From the NCBI GenBank assembly GCA_003168375.1, contig PMSI01000001.1, positions 372,001 through 436,000 on the forward strand: 64,000 bases of DNA. Direction: 5' to 3'. Shown in pieces: positions 35,596 to 46,302 of this stretch. The stretch comes from Vulcanimicrobiota bacterium. GTDB taxonomy: Bacteria > Vulcanimicrobiota > Vulcanimicrobiia > Vulcanimicrobiales > Vulcanimicrobiaceae. Each line of letters begins with the position of its first letter. The stretch's first letter is position 1. Position numbers and translations under genes: made by a program. The notes under the pieces were generated by a model. The model saw only the letters and a program-made list of their open reading frames with translations, searched no databases and had not been told where the DNA came from.

Positions 35596-35620
35596 GGACA
35601 ACGCCTCAAGGCTAGGCCGC

Positions 35621-35653
35621 GGACCCCGGCCGCGTTTCCCCCGGCCGGGGTCC
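35621..35653 (+). terminator. 12-bp GC-rich hairpin between protease and MalT-like genes
   Basis: Arms GGACCCCGGCCG (35621-35632) and CGGCCGGGGTCC (35642-35653) are perfect complements around a 9-base loop. Only a short TT follows, so it may be a weak terminator or attenuator, reducing read-through into the gene starting at 35672. Confidence 0.6.
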
Positions 35654-35671
35654 TTCCCACCCGAGGTCTAC

Positions 35672-38095
35672 GTGAACGGATTCACCCCCATCCAGCGACG
35701 GGTCGTCGCCGAGGCGCAGAAGCGGACGTTTCCACGGGAACGTCTGTATGCGCGCTTCGATGTGGCGCTGAGCGCGCCGGTCACGCTCGTCGTCGCGGAC
35801 GAGGGTCTCGGGAAGAGCACGCTGATCCGCGACTATCTGGCGCTCCGCGCCATCGCGCACCTGCGCTTCACCGCCGGTCCCGAACACGGCGCGCCCGGCG
35901 AACTGTTGCGCGGGCTCGCCGCCGCGTTCGCTCCGGTCAGTCCCGCGATGGCACGCTCGTCCGGACCTGCGTCGCGACAGCTGGAGCAGAGCGACGGCGA
36001 AACGCTGGCCGTCGCTTGGGCGCGCGAGCACTTGACGAACGTATCGGCGACGATCGTACTCGATGAGCTGCACCACCTGGCCGGGGAATCGCGCAGCGTC
36101 GCGCTGCTCCGCGCCCTGATCGAAGCAACACAACCCCGCATCCGCTGGATCCTGGCAGTTCGCGACGCGGCGCTGCTGCCGGTTCCGCGCTGGCTCGCGT
36201 CCGGCATGTGCGAGCTGCCGATCGAGTCGGACGAGTTGCGCGTGCAGCCCGACGAGATTCACGCCGCGTTCGAGCGCGCCGGCGTCCCGATCGGCCTCGA
36301 TCGGGCGGCCGACCTCTACGAACGGACCGCCGGCTGGCCGCTCGGGGTCAGCGTGGCCCTCGCCGCGGGACGCGTCGACGTGCCGCTCACGCGCGAAGCG
36401 GTCTACAACGATCTGGTCGAGTCCGTGCTGCGCGACGCCCCGCGCGACGAACAGGACCGCATCTTCGAATTGGCCGCGATCGGCCGGTTCGACCAGGCCA
36501 TCACCGCCGCGCTCGACTGCGGGCCGGAGCTGGCTTCGCTGCGGTCGCGATCCGAGATGGTGCATGCCGTCGATCGCGGCAGACATGCGTTCTACGAACC
36601 GTGCCGCGGCCTTATCGTGCTTCGTTTGGACGAGCTGCCGCGCGAGCGTCGCACCGCGGTGTTCGAGCGCGCCGCCGCGGCGCTGGAGCACGTTGGCCGC
36701 TGGCGCGAAGCCGTCGCGCTGCGCGTCCACGCGGCCGACGAGGATCGCGTCGCGGCGGCGCTCGACCGCCGCGGGTTCGACGCCCTCGACCGCGGCGAGG
36801 TGATCGCGGTCGCCGAAGCGCTCGCCGCGGTGTCCGAACAAACGCTGATCCGACATCCGCTCGCGCTGGCGCTCAAGGGTGCGCTCGCATCGATCGACGA
36901 GAGCTTCGACGTTTCGGAGGCGTGGTTCCGCATGGCGATCGACGCCGCGCGCGATTCAGAGCGCCGCGAGATCGTCATCCGCTACGGCATGGATCTCGTG
37001 CGGCGGCGGCGCGACGACGTCATCGAGCTGCTCGAGGCGGAAACCGCGCGGGGCGAGACGCGAGCGAACGCCGATGCGGATGCGGCGCTGTGGGCGCTCC
37101 TCGGAACGGCATACGTTCAGGCGCATCGCGAGGAGAACGCGCGGGAGGCGGCGCGGCGCGCGCTCGTGCTGCTGCCAGGCGTTGCCGACGACGCGTTGCG
37201 CGCGCGGGTGCTCCACCAGGCGTCGTACGTCGCCTTGAGCCACGGCGACTACGAGGGGGCGAAGTCGCTTGCCGAACGCGCGCTGGCGCGAGCCGACGCG
37301 ACGTTCCTCTACGACCTCGCGGCGCGCGCGCTCAGCGTGCTGTTCAACGTCGCCATGCTCCACGACGACGACGTGCCGGCGGCGCGCGCCGCGCTGCTCC
37401 GGCTCGAAGAGGCCGGGCGGAAAGCCGGCAACGACGGGTTGCGGCTCTATGCCATTCTGAACGCGTACGCGATCGAGGTCGACGCGGGCGACATCACCGC
37501 GCTCGAGCGGCTGAACCGCCAGCTCGGCGAGATGCGGGTGCTGCTCACACCGATGGTGAGCGAGGCCCTGTTGCCGGCGCAGGCGCTCCGGGCGGCCTGG
37601 ACGGGAAACTTCGAGCACGCCTACGACCTCCTCGCACCGGGCGCCGAGAACCTGTTCGACGACGACCGCACCGCGTATCGCTGGGCGGAAGTCGCCGTGT
37701 ACGCGGCATCCGCCGGCAAGACGTACGCCGCGCGGGCTGCAATCGCGCGTTGCCGCGCGAGCCTGCGGCAACTCACCGCCAACGAGCCGCTTACGGTGCG
37801 CAGCGTCACCTATCTCGCGCTCGCCGAATCGCTGCTCGAAGACGACCTGGCCGCCGCCGCATCGCTCGCCGAAGCGCGTGCGGGCGCCGCGAACACGCAC
37901 GGCCGCATCCGTGCGCTAGTCGAAACGGTGGCGGCGTTTCGGCAGTGCCGAAAGGCCGGTACGCGCGGGCTGCTTGCGCTCGCCGAGATGCTGGACGAGC
38001 TCGAACGCCGCGAGTTGGGGGGCGTCGCGCGCTTCATCGAGCGGCTGCCGGCGACGGCGATCGAAGCGCGCCTACGCTACGAGGCGGCGGGATGA
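35672..38095 (+). CDS. MalT/LuxR-type STAND ATPase with helical repeats and no DNA-binding domain
   Basis: From the GTG at 35672 (GAGGTC four bases upstream) the protein is 807 residues. It starts FTPIQRRVVAEAQKR, has a P-loop ADEGLGKST (a variant of GxxxxGKS/T), the Walker B-like IVLDELHHL and AGWPLGVSVAL, all typical of MalT-family signal-transduction ATPases, followed by about 500 residues of TPR-like helices. Classic members end with a LuxR helix-turn-helix; here none is visible. Its stop overlaps the start of the HD-GYP gene (ATGA), which suggests that the output is that phosphodiesterase-type protein. Confidence 0.75.
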   Translation: MNGFTPIQRRVVAEAQKRTFPRERLYARFDVALSAPVTLVVADEGLGKSTLIRDYLALRAIAHLRFTAGPEHGAPGELLRGLAAAFAPVSPAMARSSGPASRQLEQSDGETLAVAWAREHLTNVSATIVLDELHHLAGESRSVALLRALIEATQPRIRWILAVRDAALLPVPRWLASGMCELPIESDELRVQPDEIHAAFERAGVPIGLDRAADLYERTAGWPLGVSVALAAGRVDVPLTREAVYNDLVESVLRDAPRDEQDRIFELAAIGRFDQAITAALDCGPELASLRSRSEMVHAVDRGRHAFYEPCRGLIVLRLDELPRERRTAVFERAAAALEHVGRWREAVALRVHAADEDRVAAALDRRGFDALDRGEVIAVAEALAAVSEQTLIRHPLALALKGALASIDESFDVSEAWFRMAIDAARDSERREIVIRYGMDLVRRRRDDVIELLEAETARGETRANADADAALWALLGTAYVQAHREENAREAARRALVLLPGVADDALRARVLHQASYVALSHGDYEGAKSLAERALARADATFLYDLAARALSVLFNVAMLHDDDVPAARAALLRLEEAGRKAGNDGLRLYAILNAYAIEVDAGDITALERLNRQLGEMRVLLTPMVSEALLPAQALRAAWTGNFEHAYDLLAPGAENLFDDDRTAYRWAEVAVYAASAGKTYAARAAIARCRASLRQLTANEPLTVRSVTYLALAESLLEDDLAAAASLAEARAGAANTHGRIRALVETVAAFRQCRKAGTRGLLALAEMLDELERRELGGVARFIERLPATAIEARLRYEAAG

Positions 38096-39060
38096 AGCCG
38101 GTGCCGACCATGCAACGCACGCCGGAGCAGCGCCTTGCGGCCGCCGTGAGCGCACGCGCCCCCAGCATCGTCCGGAGCGCGCTCGACCGGCTCGGTCCCG
38201 GAGACCGCACGGTAGCAGCCAAGATCGTCGCGACGCGCTTTGTCGAGCGGTGCGCGGCGGCGACCGCCACGGGAGACTGGAGCGTGGCGTCAGACTGGGT
38301 CGAAAACGCGTGCGAACGGTACGCCGGAATCCTCGAACCGCAGGACGTCATCGGCACCGTCCTCGACGGCGTTGCACGTGCCCTGCGCGCCGCGGCGGAC
38401 GATCGCTTCATGCGCGCCTTCGAACGAGCGCGGTGTGACGTGCAGACCGCGCTGGCTCGTCCGCGCGCCATCGCGGATTCGCCAAACCGTGAGGCCGTCG
38501 ACGAAGTCGACATCGTGATCGATGGAATGCTGACGCGCCTCGACCAAACCGACGTCCTGACCGCCGAACACTCGCGGGCCGTCGGGTCGTGGTGCGCGCG
38601 CCTGGCGAAACGGCTCGGCGCGTCGAAGGAAGAGGTGATCCACCTCGGCCGCGCAGGCCTGATTCACGACATCGGCAAGGTGACCACGCCCGCCGCCATC
38701 CTGACCGCACCGCGCCGTCTCGACGAGGCCGAGATGGCGATCATACGGCAACACTCCGAGGCGGGCGCGCTGATCGTGCGCGAGGTACCGCTGATCGCCA
38801 ACCTCACGCCGGCGGTGAGGAGCCACCACGAACGATTCGACGGCGCCGGCTACCCCGACCGGCTGAAGTACGAAGCGATCCCGCGCGAAGCGCGGATCGT
38901 CGCCGTCGCCGATTCGTTCAACGCGATGATCGGGCGCCGTCCCTACCGGCCGCCGCTCGCGCCGTCGGTCGCGCTCGAACAGCTCGTGGAAGGACGCGGC
39001 TCGCAGTTCGATCCCGAGATCGTCGACGCGATGATCCTCGTCGTAACGAACCGCGCGTAG
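38092..39060 (+). CDS. HD-GYP domain protein (putative cyclic-di-GMP phosphodiesterase)
   Basis: The 322-residue protein has a helical N-terminal part (about 1-140) and an HD-GYP domain with HSRAVGSWCARLA, HD at 192-193 (GLIHDIGKV), H221, HHE at 245-247 (RSHHERFDGAGYP) and VADSFNAM. The Fe/metal-binding residues of the family are therefore kept. HD-GYP enzymes hydrolyse cyclic dinucleotides. The gene is translationally coupled to the MalT-like ATPase gene, so that ATPase probably controls its activity. Confidence 0.85.
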   Translation: MKPVPTMQRTPEQRLAAAVSARAPSIVRSALDRLGPGDRTVAAKIVATRFVERCAAATATGDWSVASDWVENACERYAGILEPQDVIGTVLDGVARALRAAADDRFMRAFERARCDVQTALARPRAIADSPNREAVDEVDIVIDGMLTRLDQTDVLTAEHSRAVGSWCARLAKRLGASKEEVIHLGRAGLIHDIGKVTTPAAILTAPRRLDEAEMAIIRQHSEAGALIVREVPLIANLTPAVRSHHERFDGAGYPDRLKYEAIPREARIVAVADSFNAMIGRRPYRPPLAPSVALEQLVEGRGSQFDPEIVDAMILVVTNRA

Positions 39061-39095
39061 CGAAGAACCCGAGCCGCCGCGGCGAAGGGCCGGGG

Positions 39096-39554
39096 ATGGA
39101 AACGCCGCGCTGGAAATTCGACGGCGTCCGCGTGGTCCGCGGATGCGATCTCGACCCGAACACGCCGCAGACCGAAGGGATGAACCGCGCCGCCGCGATC
39201 ACGACGGCGAGCGCGGGCGCGCAGAAGCTGTGGGCCGGCAGCGTCGTCATCCACCCCGATGCGAGGACCGGCGCGCACCATCACGGCAAGGTGGAGAGCG
39301 TCATCTACGTCGTGCGGGGCCGGGCGCGGATGCGCTGGGGCGAGCGGCTCGAGTTCGTCGCCGACGCGGGGCCGGGCGACTTCATCTTCGTCCCCCCGTA
39401 CGTGCCGCATCAAGAGATCAACGCTGCCGCCGACCAACCGCTCGAGTGCGTCCTGGTTCGCAGCGGCCAGGTACCGGTGGTCGTAAACCTCGACATCCCG
39501 GTCGCCGAGGAGCCCGAGACGGTCCGCTGGATCGACGACATCCACCGGGCGTAA
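39096..39554 (+). CDS. Single-domain cupin protein
   Basis: The 152-residue protein has the two cupin motifs: GAHHHGKVESVIYVVRG (G-x5-H-x-H-x3-E-x6-G type) and GDFIFVPPYVPHQEIN. Three His and one Glu would hold a metal ion. Such small cupins act as dioxygenases, isomerases or sugar-binding proteins; the substrate is not evident. GGGCCGGGG lies before the ATG at 39096. It is the third gene after the MalT-like ATPase on the same strand. Confidence 0.8.
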   Translation: METPRWKFDGVRVVRGCDLDPNTPQTEGMNRAAAITTASAGAQKLWAGSVVIHPDARTGAHHHGKVESVIYVVRGRARMRWGERLEFVADAGPGDFIFVPPYVPHQEINAAADQPLECVLVRSGQVPVVVNLDIPVAEEPETVRWIDDIHRA

Positions 39555-39641
39555 ACCTCCGGTCACATTTCGGACAGGGCTCGGAAGGGCTCGACAAAAG
39601 GAGCAGGGTTCCCGGCAAGCCGCGTGCGAACGTGGTTGTCA

Positions 39642-40421
39642 ATGATCCGGATTCTATCGCCGCGTTTTGCCGCGGCGCTCTTCATTTTTTCCGCTGCGGC
39701 CCTGGTCGCGGTGCCCGCGGCAGCGGATCAGGGCACGGTCGCGACGCCGACCGAGGCCACCTACGCCGCTGTGCTGCGCACGATCAACCCCAAGCTGCCG
39801 GTCGAGAAGGCGCGCGCGTACGCCCGCTCGGTGATGGCCGACGCCTGGCGGACGCACCTGGACCCGCGCTTCATCATGTCGATCGTCACGGTCGAGTCGC
39901 GCTGGCGTTCCAACGCCATCTCGCGCTCAGGCGCCCGCGGTCTCGGCCAGCTCATGCCCGCCACCGCCAGACGGCTCGGCGTCAACGCCTGGAGCCCGGC
40001 GGAGAACCTGCGCGGCACCTCGTCCTACCTCAAGTCGCTGATGGATCACTTTGCCGGAAAACCGAACGCGGTGACGCTCGCGATTGCGGGCTACAACGCC
40101 GGCCCGAAGGCGGTCGAGCGCTACCACGGCGTCCCGCCGTACAGGGAGACGCGCAACTACGTGGTGCGCGTCCTCAACGTGTGGGGTCAGTTGAACACGC
40201 GCGTCGGCCGCGCGTTCTCGCCGCCGCCGGCGGACACGATCGCGGTGCGCCCGGCCAAGCTGCCGGACATCGAGCAGTGGCTCGGCAACGAGAATGAGAT
40301 CCTGCCGGCGACGGCCGCCGCGGTGAGCGCGATCGGCGCGGCGTCCAACCCGGCGCCGGCCCCCGGCGTCGCGGTGCAACCGGCAGCAGCGGCCGCGGCG
40401 CCGCCCGACCCGGCGAAGTAG
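39642..40421 (+). CDS. Secreted lytic transglycosylase (SLT type)
   Basis: The 259-residue precursor has a signal peptide (MIRILSPRFAAALFIFSAAALVAVPAAA) and an SLT domain. The catalytic Glu is E85 in VTVESRWRSNAISRSGARGLGQLMP; AGYNAGPKAVERYHGVPPYRET fits the C-terminal part of the fold. It cleaves the MurNAc-GlcNAc bond of peptidoglycan and forms 1,6-anhydro products. The C-terminus is an Ala/Pro-rich tail. An upstream in-frame GTG at 39624 is possible. Confidence 0.88.
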   Translation: MIRILSPRFAAALFIFSAAALVAVPAAADQGTVATPTEATYAAVLRTINPKLPVEKARAYARSVMADAWRTHLDPRFIMSIVTVESRWRSNAISRSGARGLGQLMPATARRLGVNAWSPAENLRGTSSYLKSLMDHFAGKPNAVTLAIAGYNAGPKAVERYHGVPPYRETRNYVVRVLNVWGQLNTRVGRAFSPPPADTIAVRPAKLPDIEQWLGNENEILPATAAAVSAIGAASNPAPAPGVAVQPAAAAAAPPDPAK

Positions 40422-40520
40422 CCCGCACGACGGCGGCGCACCCGCGCCGCTGACGCAACCGAGCCGCGGTCCTCGCCGGTCTCGTCGCGCATGAGGGCGG
40501 ACGGGGCTATCCCGGCCACG

Positions 40521-41483
40521 ATGCGTGCCGTCGCGATCGATGCGTTCGGCGGGCCGGAGAAGCTCGTCGTCCACGATCTGCGTGTCCCGGCCGTCGAGTC
40601 GCACGAGGTCCTCATCCGCGTCGACACTGCCGGCGTGGGCGTTTGGGACGCCAAGGCGCGCCGCGGCGAGTGGGGCGACGGGCACGAGCACTTTCCAATG
40701 GTCCTGGGCGCCGACGGCTCCGGCACCATCGCGGCGCTCGGCGACGGCGTGCGCGGGCTGCAGCTCGGCGATGCCGTCTACGGATACGCCTTCGGCGACG
40801 CGAAGGGCGGGTTCTATGCCGAGTACGTCGTGCTGAGCGCCGAGCACGTCGCACCGATGCCGTCGTCGCTCGACTTTCGCGAAGCGGGCGGGATCGGGGT
40901 GACGGCGCTGACCGCGCTGGCCGGGATCGACGACGCGCTGAGCGTGCGCGACGGCCAGACGATCCTGGTCCACGGCGCGACCGGCGGCGTCGGCACGATG
41001 GCGGTGCAGTTCGCGAAGCGCCTCGGCGCGCGCGTTCTCGGCACCGCGAACGGCGGAGAAGGGCGCGAACTGCTGCGGAGCCTCGGCGTCGACGAGGCGA
41101 TCGACACGCACCACGACGACGTTTTCACGATCGCGCGCCGTCTGGCGCCCGAGGGGGTGGACGGTCTGCTCGCGCTCACCGGCGGGCCGGTGCTCGAACG
41201 CTGCATCGCCGCACTGCGTGACGGCGGCCGGATCGCGTATCCGAACGGTGTGCCGATCCCCGCCGGCGTCACCGCCACGGGGTTCGACGGCGTGCCGAAT
41301 CCGGCGGCGTTCGCGCGCCTCAACGCCCTGATCGACGAGCGGCCGTTCGAGGTGCCGATCGCGGCGATGTATTCGCTCGACGACGCGGCCGAAGCGCATC
41401 GCCGGCTCGAGCGCGGTCACGTCCGCGGCAAGATCGTGCTCGTCGCGGACGCGACCGAAGACGTGGTCGAAAAGGTCGCGTGA
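40521..41483 (+). CDS. Medium-chain (quinone-type) NAD(P)H-dependent oxidoreductase
   Basis: The 320-residue protein belongs to the zinc-free MDR branch (quinone oxidoreductase-like). It starts MRAVAIDAFGGPEKLVVHDL, carries the family's GADGSGTIAALGDGV, and has a Rossmann motif HGATGGVGTMAVQFAKRLGARVLGTA with the A-x-G-G-V-G core. It would reduce quinones or activated alkenes with NADPH. An in-frame ATG at 40491 is the alternative start; neither has a good Shine-Dalgarno, and 40521 matches the family N-terminus. Confidence 0.85.
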   Translation: MRAVAIDAFGGPEKLVVHDLRVPAVESHEVLIRVDTAGVGVWDAKARRGEWGDGHEHFPMVLGADGSGTIAALGDGVRGLQLGDAVYGYAFGDAKGGFYAEYVVLSAEHVAPMPSSLDFREAGGIGVTALTALAGIDDALSVRDGQTILVHGATGGVGTMAVQFAKRLGARVLGTANGGEGRELLRSLGVDEAIDTHHDDVFTIARRLAPEGVDGLLALTGGPVLERCIAALRDGGRIAYPNGVPIPAGVTATGFDGVPNPAAFARLNALIDERPFEVPIAAMYSLDDAAEAHRRLERGHVRGKIVLVADATEDVVEKVA

Positions 41484-41485
41484 TT

Positions 41486-41508
41486 CGCGAAGGCGTTACG
41501 CCTTCGCG
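41486..41508. terminator. 10-bp perfect hairpin between convergent genes
   Basis: CGCGAAGGCG (41486-41495) and CGCCTTCGCG (41499-41508) pair around TTA. It sits three bases after the oxidoreductase stop and before the end of the convergent lipoprotein gene, so it probably serves as a bidirectional terminator although no T run follows. Confidence 0.6.
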
Positions 41509-41515
41509 GCCTGGG

Positions 41516-42574
41516 CTACGGCGTCTTTTCGGGGGCTGCCGGCATCGGAGTCGGCGTCCGGGCGGGTGGCGCCGGCGTCGAGGAGCCGGACGACGCGGCG
41601 GGCACGACCGACGCCTTCGGTGCCGGGGTCGACGACGGATGCGGCAACGCGTACAGCGCGAAGATCGCCGGGCGGTTTGCCACGAGCTTCAACGGTGTCG
41701 CGGTGCCGGCGAACACGAGCCGTTGCGGCGGCAAGGTCGGCGCGGCGGTGGGAGCGCCGGCGACGGCGCTACCGGACGCGCCGGGAGCGGGGCTGCCGGC
41801 AGCGGCCGAGCCGGCGGGCTTGGCCGTCGAGAGCAGCGTGCCGGGCGAGGGCGAGGGTGCCGCCGAGGCGCCGGGCTTCGCCGAGGAGCCGGGGCTCGCG
41901 ACCGCGGCGGGCGCGCGGGTCGGCAGCGGCGGCGGGGTCGCGCTCGCGTCGATCTCGGCGACGCCGAGCCGGTATTTTGCGTCCTTCTCGCCCGAGTTCC
42001 ACAGCGCGAGCCCGAACTCACCGTCGCGGTACTGCGACGCGATCTCGCGCGGGATATCCAGCGAGATCCGCGGATAGCTCTCGAGCGTCGCGTCGTGCGT
42101 CGGCAGCAGCACGACGTACGCCAGCGCGCGCGCCGGGAGGGCGCGGGTCCGCTTGCGCTTGCCCTTGCCGCTCTCGAAGTTGAGGTCGGGACCATCCTGC
42201 GGCTTGACGATCGAGAGCGTCGCGCCGATCGAGACCGCCACCGCGGTGGGGGAAGGTTCCGGGCTCGCGTCCTTCTTGGGCGTCTTGTTCTTCGCGGCCG
42301 GAGGCACCGTCGGTTCGGGCGCCTTGGGGAACGCGATCGAGCCGCTGTAACCGCCGACCTCCGGAAGCGCCTGGAACGAGGTCGACTCACCGTAGGTGAG
42401 GATCACGCTCGACGCGCTCGCCGGCGTGGGCGCGGACGAGGGGCCGCCGAAGCTGGGCGACGCTAGCGTGTTCGGCAGTCCGCTCCCCGAACCGAACGAG
42501 CCGGAGCACGAAGCGACGGCTGCGCCGAGAACGACGCAACCGGCCGCCGCGGTGAATACGCGTGCGAGAGTCAT
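41516..42574 (-). CDS. Pro/Ala/Ser-rich surface lipoprotein
   Basis: From the ATG at 42574 the product is 352 residues. MTLARVFTAAAGCVVLGAAVASC is a lipoprotein signal with lipobox VASC. The mature part holds an ordered beta-type segment (about 50-205, with VAVSIGATLSIVKPQDGPDLNFESG and ISLDIPREIASQYRDGEFGLALWNSGE) between long low-complexity Ala/Pro/Ser stretches. It is likely an anchored envelope protein; function unknown. In-frame upstream starts at 42592 and 42616 are possible. Confidence 0.65.
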   Translation of the reverse strand: MTLARVFTAAAGCVVLGAAVASCSGSFGSGSGLPNTLASPSFGGPSSAPTPASASSVILTYGESTSFQALPEVGGYSGSIAFPKAPEPTVPPAAKNKTPKKDASPEPSPTAVAVSIGATLSIVKPQDGPDLNFESGKGKRKRTRALPARALAYVVLLPTHDATLESYPRISLDIPREIASQYRDGEFGLALWNSGEKDAKYRLGVAEIDASATPPPLPTRAPAAVASPGSSAKPGASAAPSPSPGTLLSTAKPAGSAAAGSPAPGASGSAVAGAPTAAPTLPPQRLVFAGTATPLKLVANRPAIFALYALPHPSSTPAPKASVVPAASSGSSTPAPPARTPTPMPAAPEKTP

Positions 42575-42704
42575 CGCACATAATTTCGGCATCGAGAGAC
42601 TCGTATCCGTTGCCACTTGACAGCCGCGACCGATCGCTCGATGCTATGAGTTCAGGCCCGGTACTCTCCCCGGCCGACCGAGCGGCCAGATCAGGGGTAC
42701 ACCA

Positions 42705-44063
42705 ATGAATCGCCTTCGGCGCGCGGTCCTCATCGCGGTCGTCATCCTCTTCTCCGCCGGCATCCCGGCGCAGAGCCACGCCCGACCGTTCCGCGGTAAC
42801 ATTCCGTGGTCGTTCCTGCTGTGTAAGTTCTCCGATAGCCCCGCGCCGCCCCACGGCATCGCGTACTACCGCAGCATGACGATCGAGACGGGAACGAACG
42901 GTCTGCGCGATTACGTCCGCAGCGTCTCGTACGGGACCGCGGACCTCGTCGGCTCGTCGGTCCACGGCTGGTACACCGAACCGCACACGACGGCGTACGA
43001 GCTCGCCCAAGGGCGCTGGCAGCGCCTCCTGGACTGTCAGTCCGCGGCCGCGGCGGGCGGCTACACCGTTCCGTCGGGGCAGCGCACCTACGTGCTCACC
43101 TCACCCGCGGTCGATCTGGTCGGGTTCGAGAACACGGCTGCGCTCGGCGACGACAACGTCGCGCTTCCGGAGCTCGCACACGAATTCGGACACGGTATCG
43201 GCCTCTCGCACTCGTTCTCAGACGACCCCGGGTACCGCAACGCGACCTGGGCGCAGATCGGCGAGTACGACAACCCGTGGGATCTGATGAGCGCGGCGAA
43301 CGTGTACGTCGATCCGACCGGCGCGTTCGGCGGCGGACCGCCGTTCCTCGACGCCCACCACATCGACGAGATGGGCTGGATCCCGAAACCGCGCATCCTG
43401 ACGCTCGCCGCCGACGGGGTCGCGACGCGAACGGTGACGCTGGCCGCCCTGACGCACCCCGAAGCGGGAGGGTATCTGCTGGCGCGCGTGCCGTTTGACG
43501 GCTCCGATCCGTTCCATTTTTACACCGTCGAATACCGCACCGCCGATAGCTGGGATGCCGGGATACCGGCCGGGATCGTGTTGATCAACGAAGTGAAATA
43601 TGACGCCGCAGACAGCTCCTACCACACCTACCTGCAGCGCACGCTCGGAGCGTTCAGCGGAACCGGAAACGGGCCGCCGGTGCAATCGATCAGCGGCAGC
43701 GGTGTCTCGATCTCGGTCGTGAGCACGTCGGGGAATCAGGCGACCGTCGCGCTGCACACCTCGCTCGCGCCCGCCAAAGCGGCGCTGGTGTACGGCCCCA
43801 ACACGTGCGCCGTTCCATACGTCTGGCGTGAGGCCGACGGTAGCGACTTCGTGTGCGTCACGCTCGCGACGCGCGCGCAAGCGCACGCCGACAACGCCGC
43901 CGCCGCCTCGCGCCACGTCTCCGGCTCCACCACGTGCAAGCAAGGCTACGTATGGCGCGAGGCGTTTCCCGGTGACTACGTCTGCGTCGCGGTGTCCGTA
44001 CGCACGCAGGCTCGAACCGACAACGGTCAAGCGGGCTCGCGCTTGATGAAGCCGAACGCGTGA
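42705..44063 (+). CDS. Secreted zinc metalloprotease with two C-terminal Cys repeats
   Basis: The 452-residue precursor has a signal peptide (MNRLRRAVLIAVVILFSAGIPAQSHA) and the metzincin-type zinc site HEFGHGIGLSH (H159, E160, H163, H169) with a Met-turn near M195 (WDLMS). A beta-rich domain follows. The C-terminus has two tandem repeats of about 45 residues, each with C-x-x-x-Y-VWREA-x-x-x-D-x-VCV-x-x-x-x-R-x-Q-A (from about 364 and 408), a module seen on secreted proteins of several phyla. It is a surface or exported peptidase of unknown substrate. Confidence 0.85.
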   Translation: MNRLRRAVLIAVVILFSAGIPAQSHARPFRGNIPWSFLLCKFSDSPAPPHGIAYYRSMTIETGTNGLRDYVRSVSYGTADLVGSSVHGWYTEPHTTAYELAQGRWQRLLDCQSAAAAGGYTVPSGQRTYVLTSPAVDLVGFENTAALGDDNVALPELAHEFGHGIGLSHSFSDDPGYRNATWAQIGEYDNPWDLMSAANVYVDPTGAFGGGPPFLDAHHIDEMGWIPKPRILTLAADGVATRTVTLAALTHPEAGGYLLARVPFDGSDPFHFYTVEYRTADSWDAGIPAGIVLINEVKYDAADSSYHTYLQRTLGAFSGTGNGPPVQSISGSGVSISVVSTSGNQATVALHTSLAPAKAALVYGPNTCAVPYVWREADGSDFVCVTLATRAQAHADNAAAASRHVSGSTTCKQGYVWREAFPGDYVCVAVSVRTQARTDNGQAGSRLMKPNA

Positions 44064-44086
44064 ACGCGCGACAGGGGAGATGTGCA

Positions 44087-44410
44087 ATGACTCGACTCGC
44101 TCGTATCACGGCGGTCGCGGGCCTCGCGGCGATCTGCGCGGCCGCCGCGCCCGCTGCGGCGCAGACGCCGGTCGGCGAGACGCCGGGCCTGTTGACCGAG
44201 CCCGTCGTGCGGGTGCGCCTCGCCAAGCTCGGCTACACGAACGTGCAGCGCCTGGTGCGCAACGGCGACTACTGGGAAGCCGTCGTCCCGAAGGGCGGCA
44301 CCACCCAGACGCTACGCTTCCACGTGCTGAGCAACGCGCGGCTCGACGGGCCGGTCGCGATCCCGCGCCGGCCCCTGTTGCTGCCGCGGCCGATCAGTTC
44401 GCCGGGGTAG
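44087..44410 (+). CDS. Small secreted protein (107 aa), PepSY-like
   Basis: GGGGAG lies seven bases before the ATG at 44087. The precursor has a signal peptide (MTRLARITAVAGLAAICAAAAPAAAQ) and a short mature domain (VRVRLAKLGYTNVQRLVRNGDYWEAVVPKGG) whose helix-strand pattern resembles one PepSY-type repeat. It ends with a Pro/Leu/Arg tail. It follows the metalloprotease gene by 23 bases, suggesting an operon and perhaps an inhibitory or accessory role; this link is an inference. Confidence 0.7.
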   Translation: MTRLARITAVAGLAAICAAAAPAAAQTPVGETPGLLTEPVVRVRLAKLGYTNVQRLVRNGDYWEAVVPKGGTTQTLRFHVLSNARLDGPVAIPRRPLLLPRPISSPG

Positions 44411-44411
44411 C

Positions 44412-46283
<1,872 letters not shown>

Positions 46284-46302
46284 TTATGCCGAAGGGCGCT
46301 CC

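Noticed and set aside
36208-38091. Long plus-strand frame joined upstream to the HD-GYP gene
   Set aside because: It is the Arg-rich second frame of the MalT-like ATPase; the HD-GYP gene starts at 38092 with an ATGA overlap.
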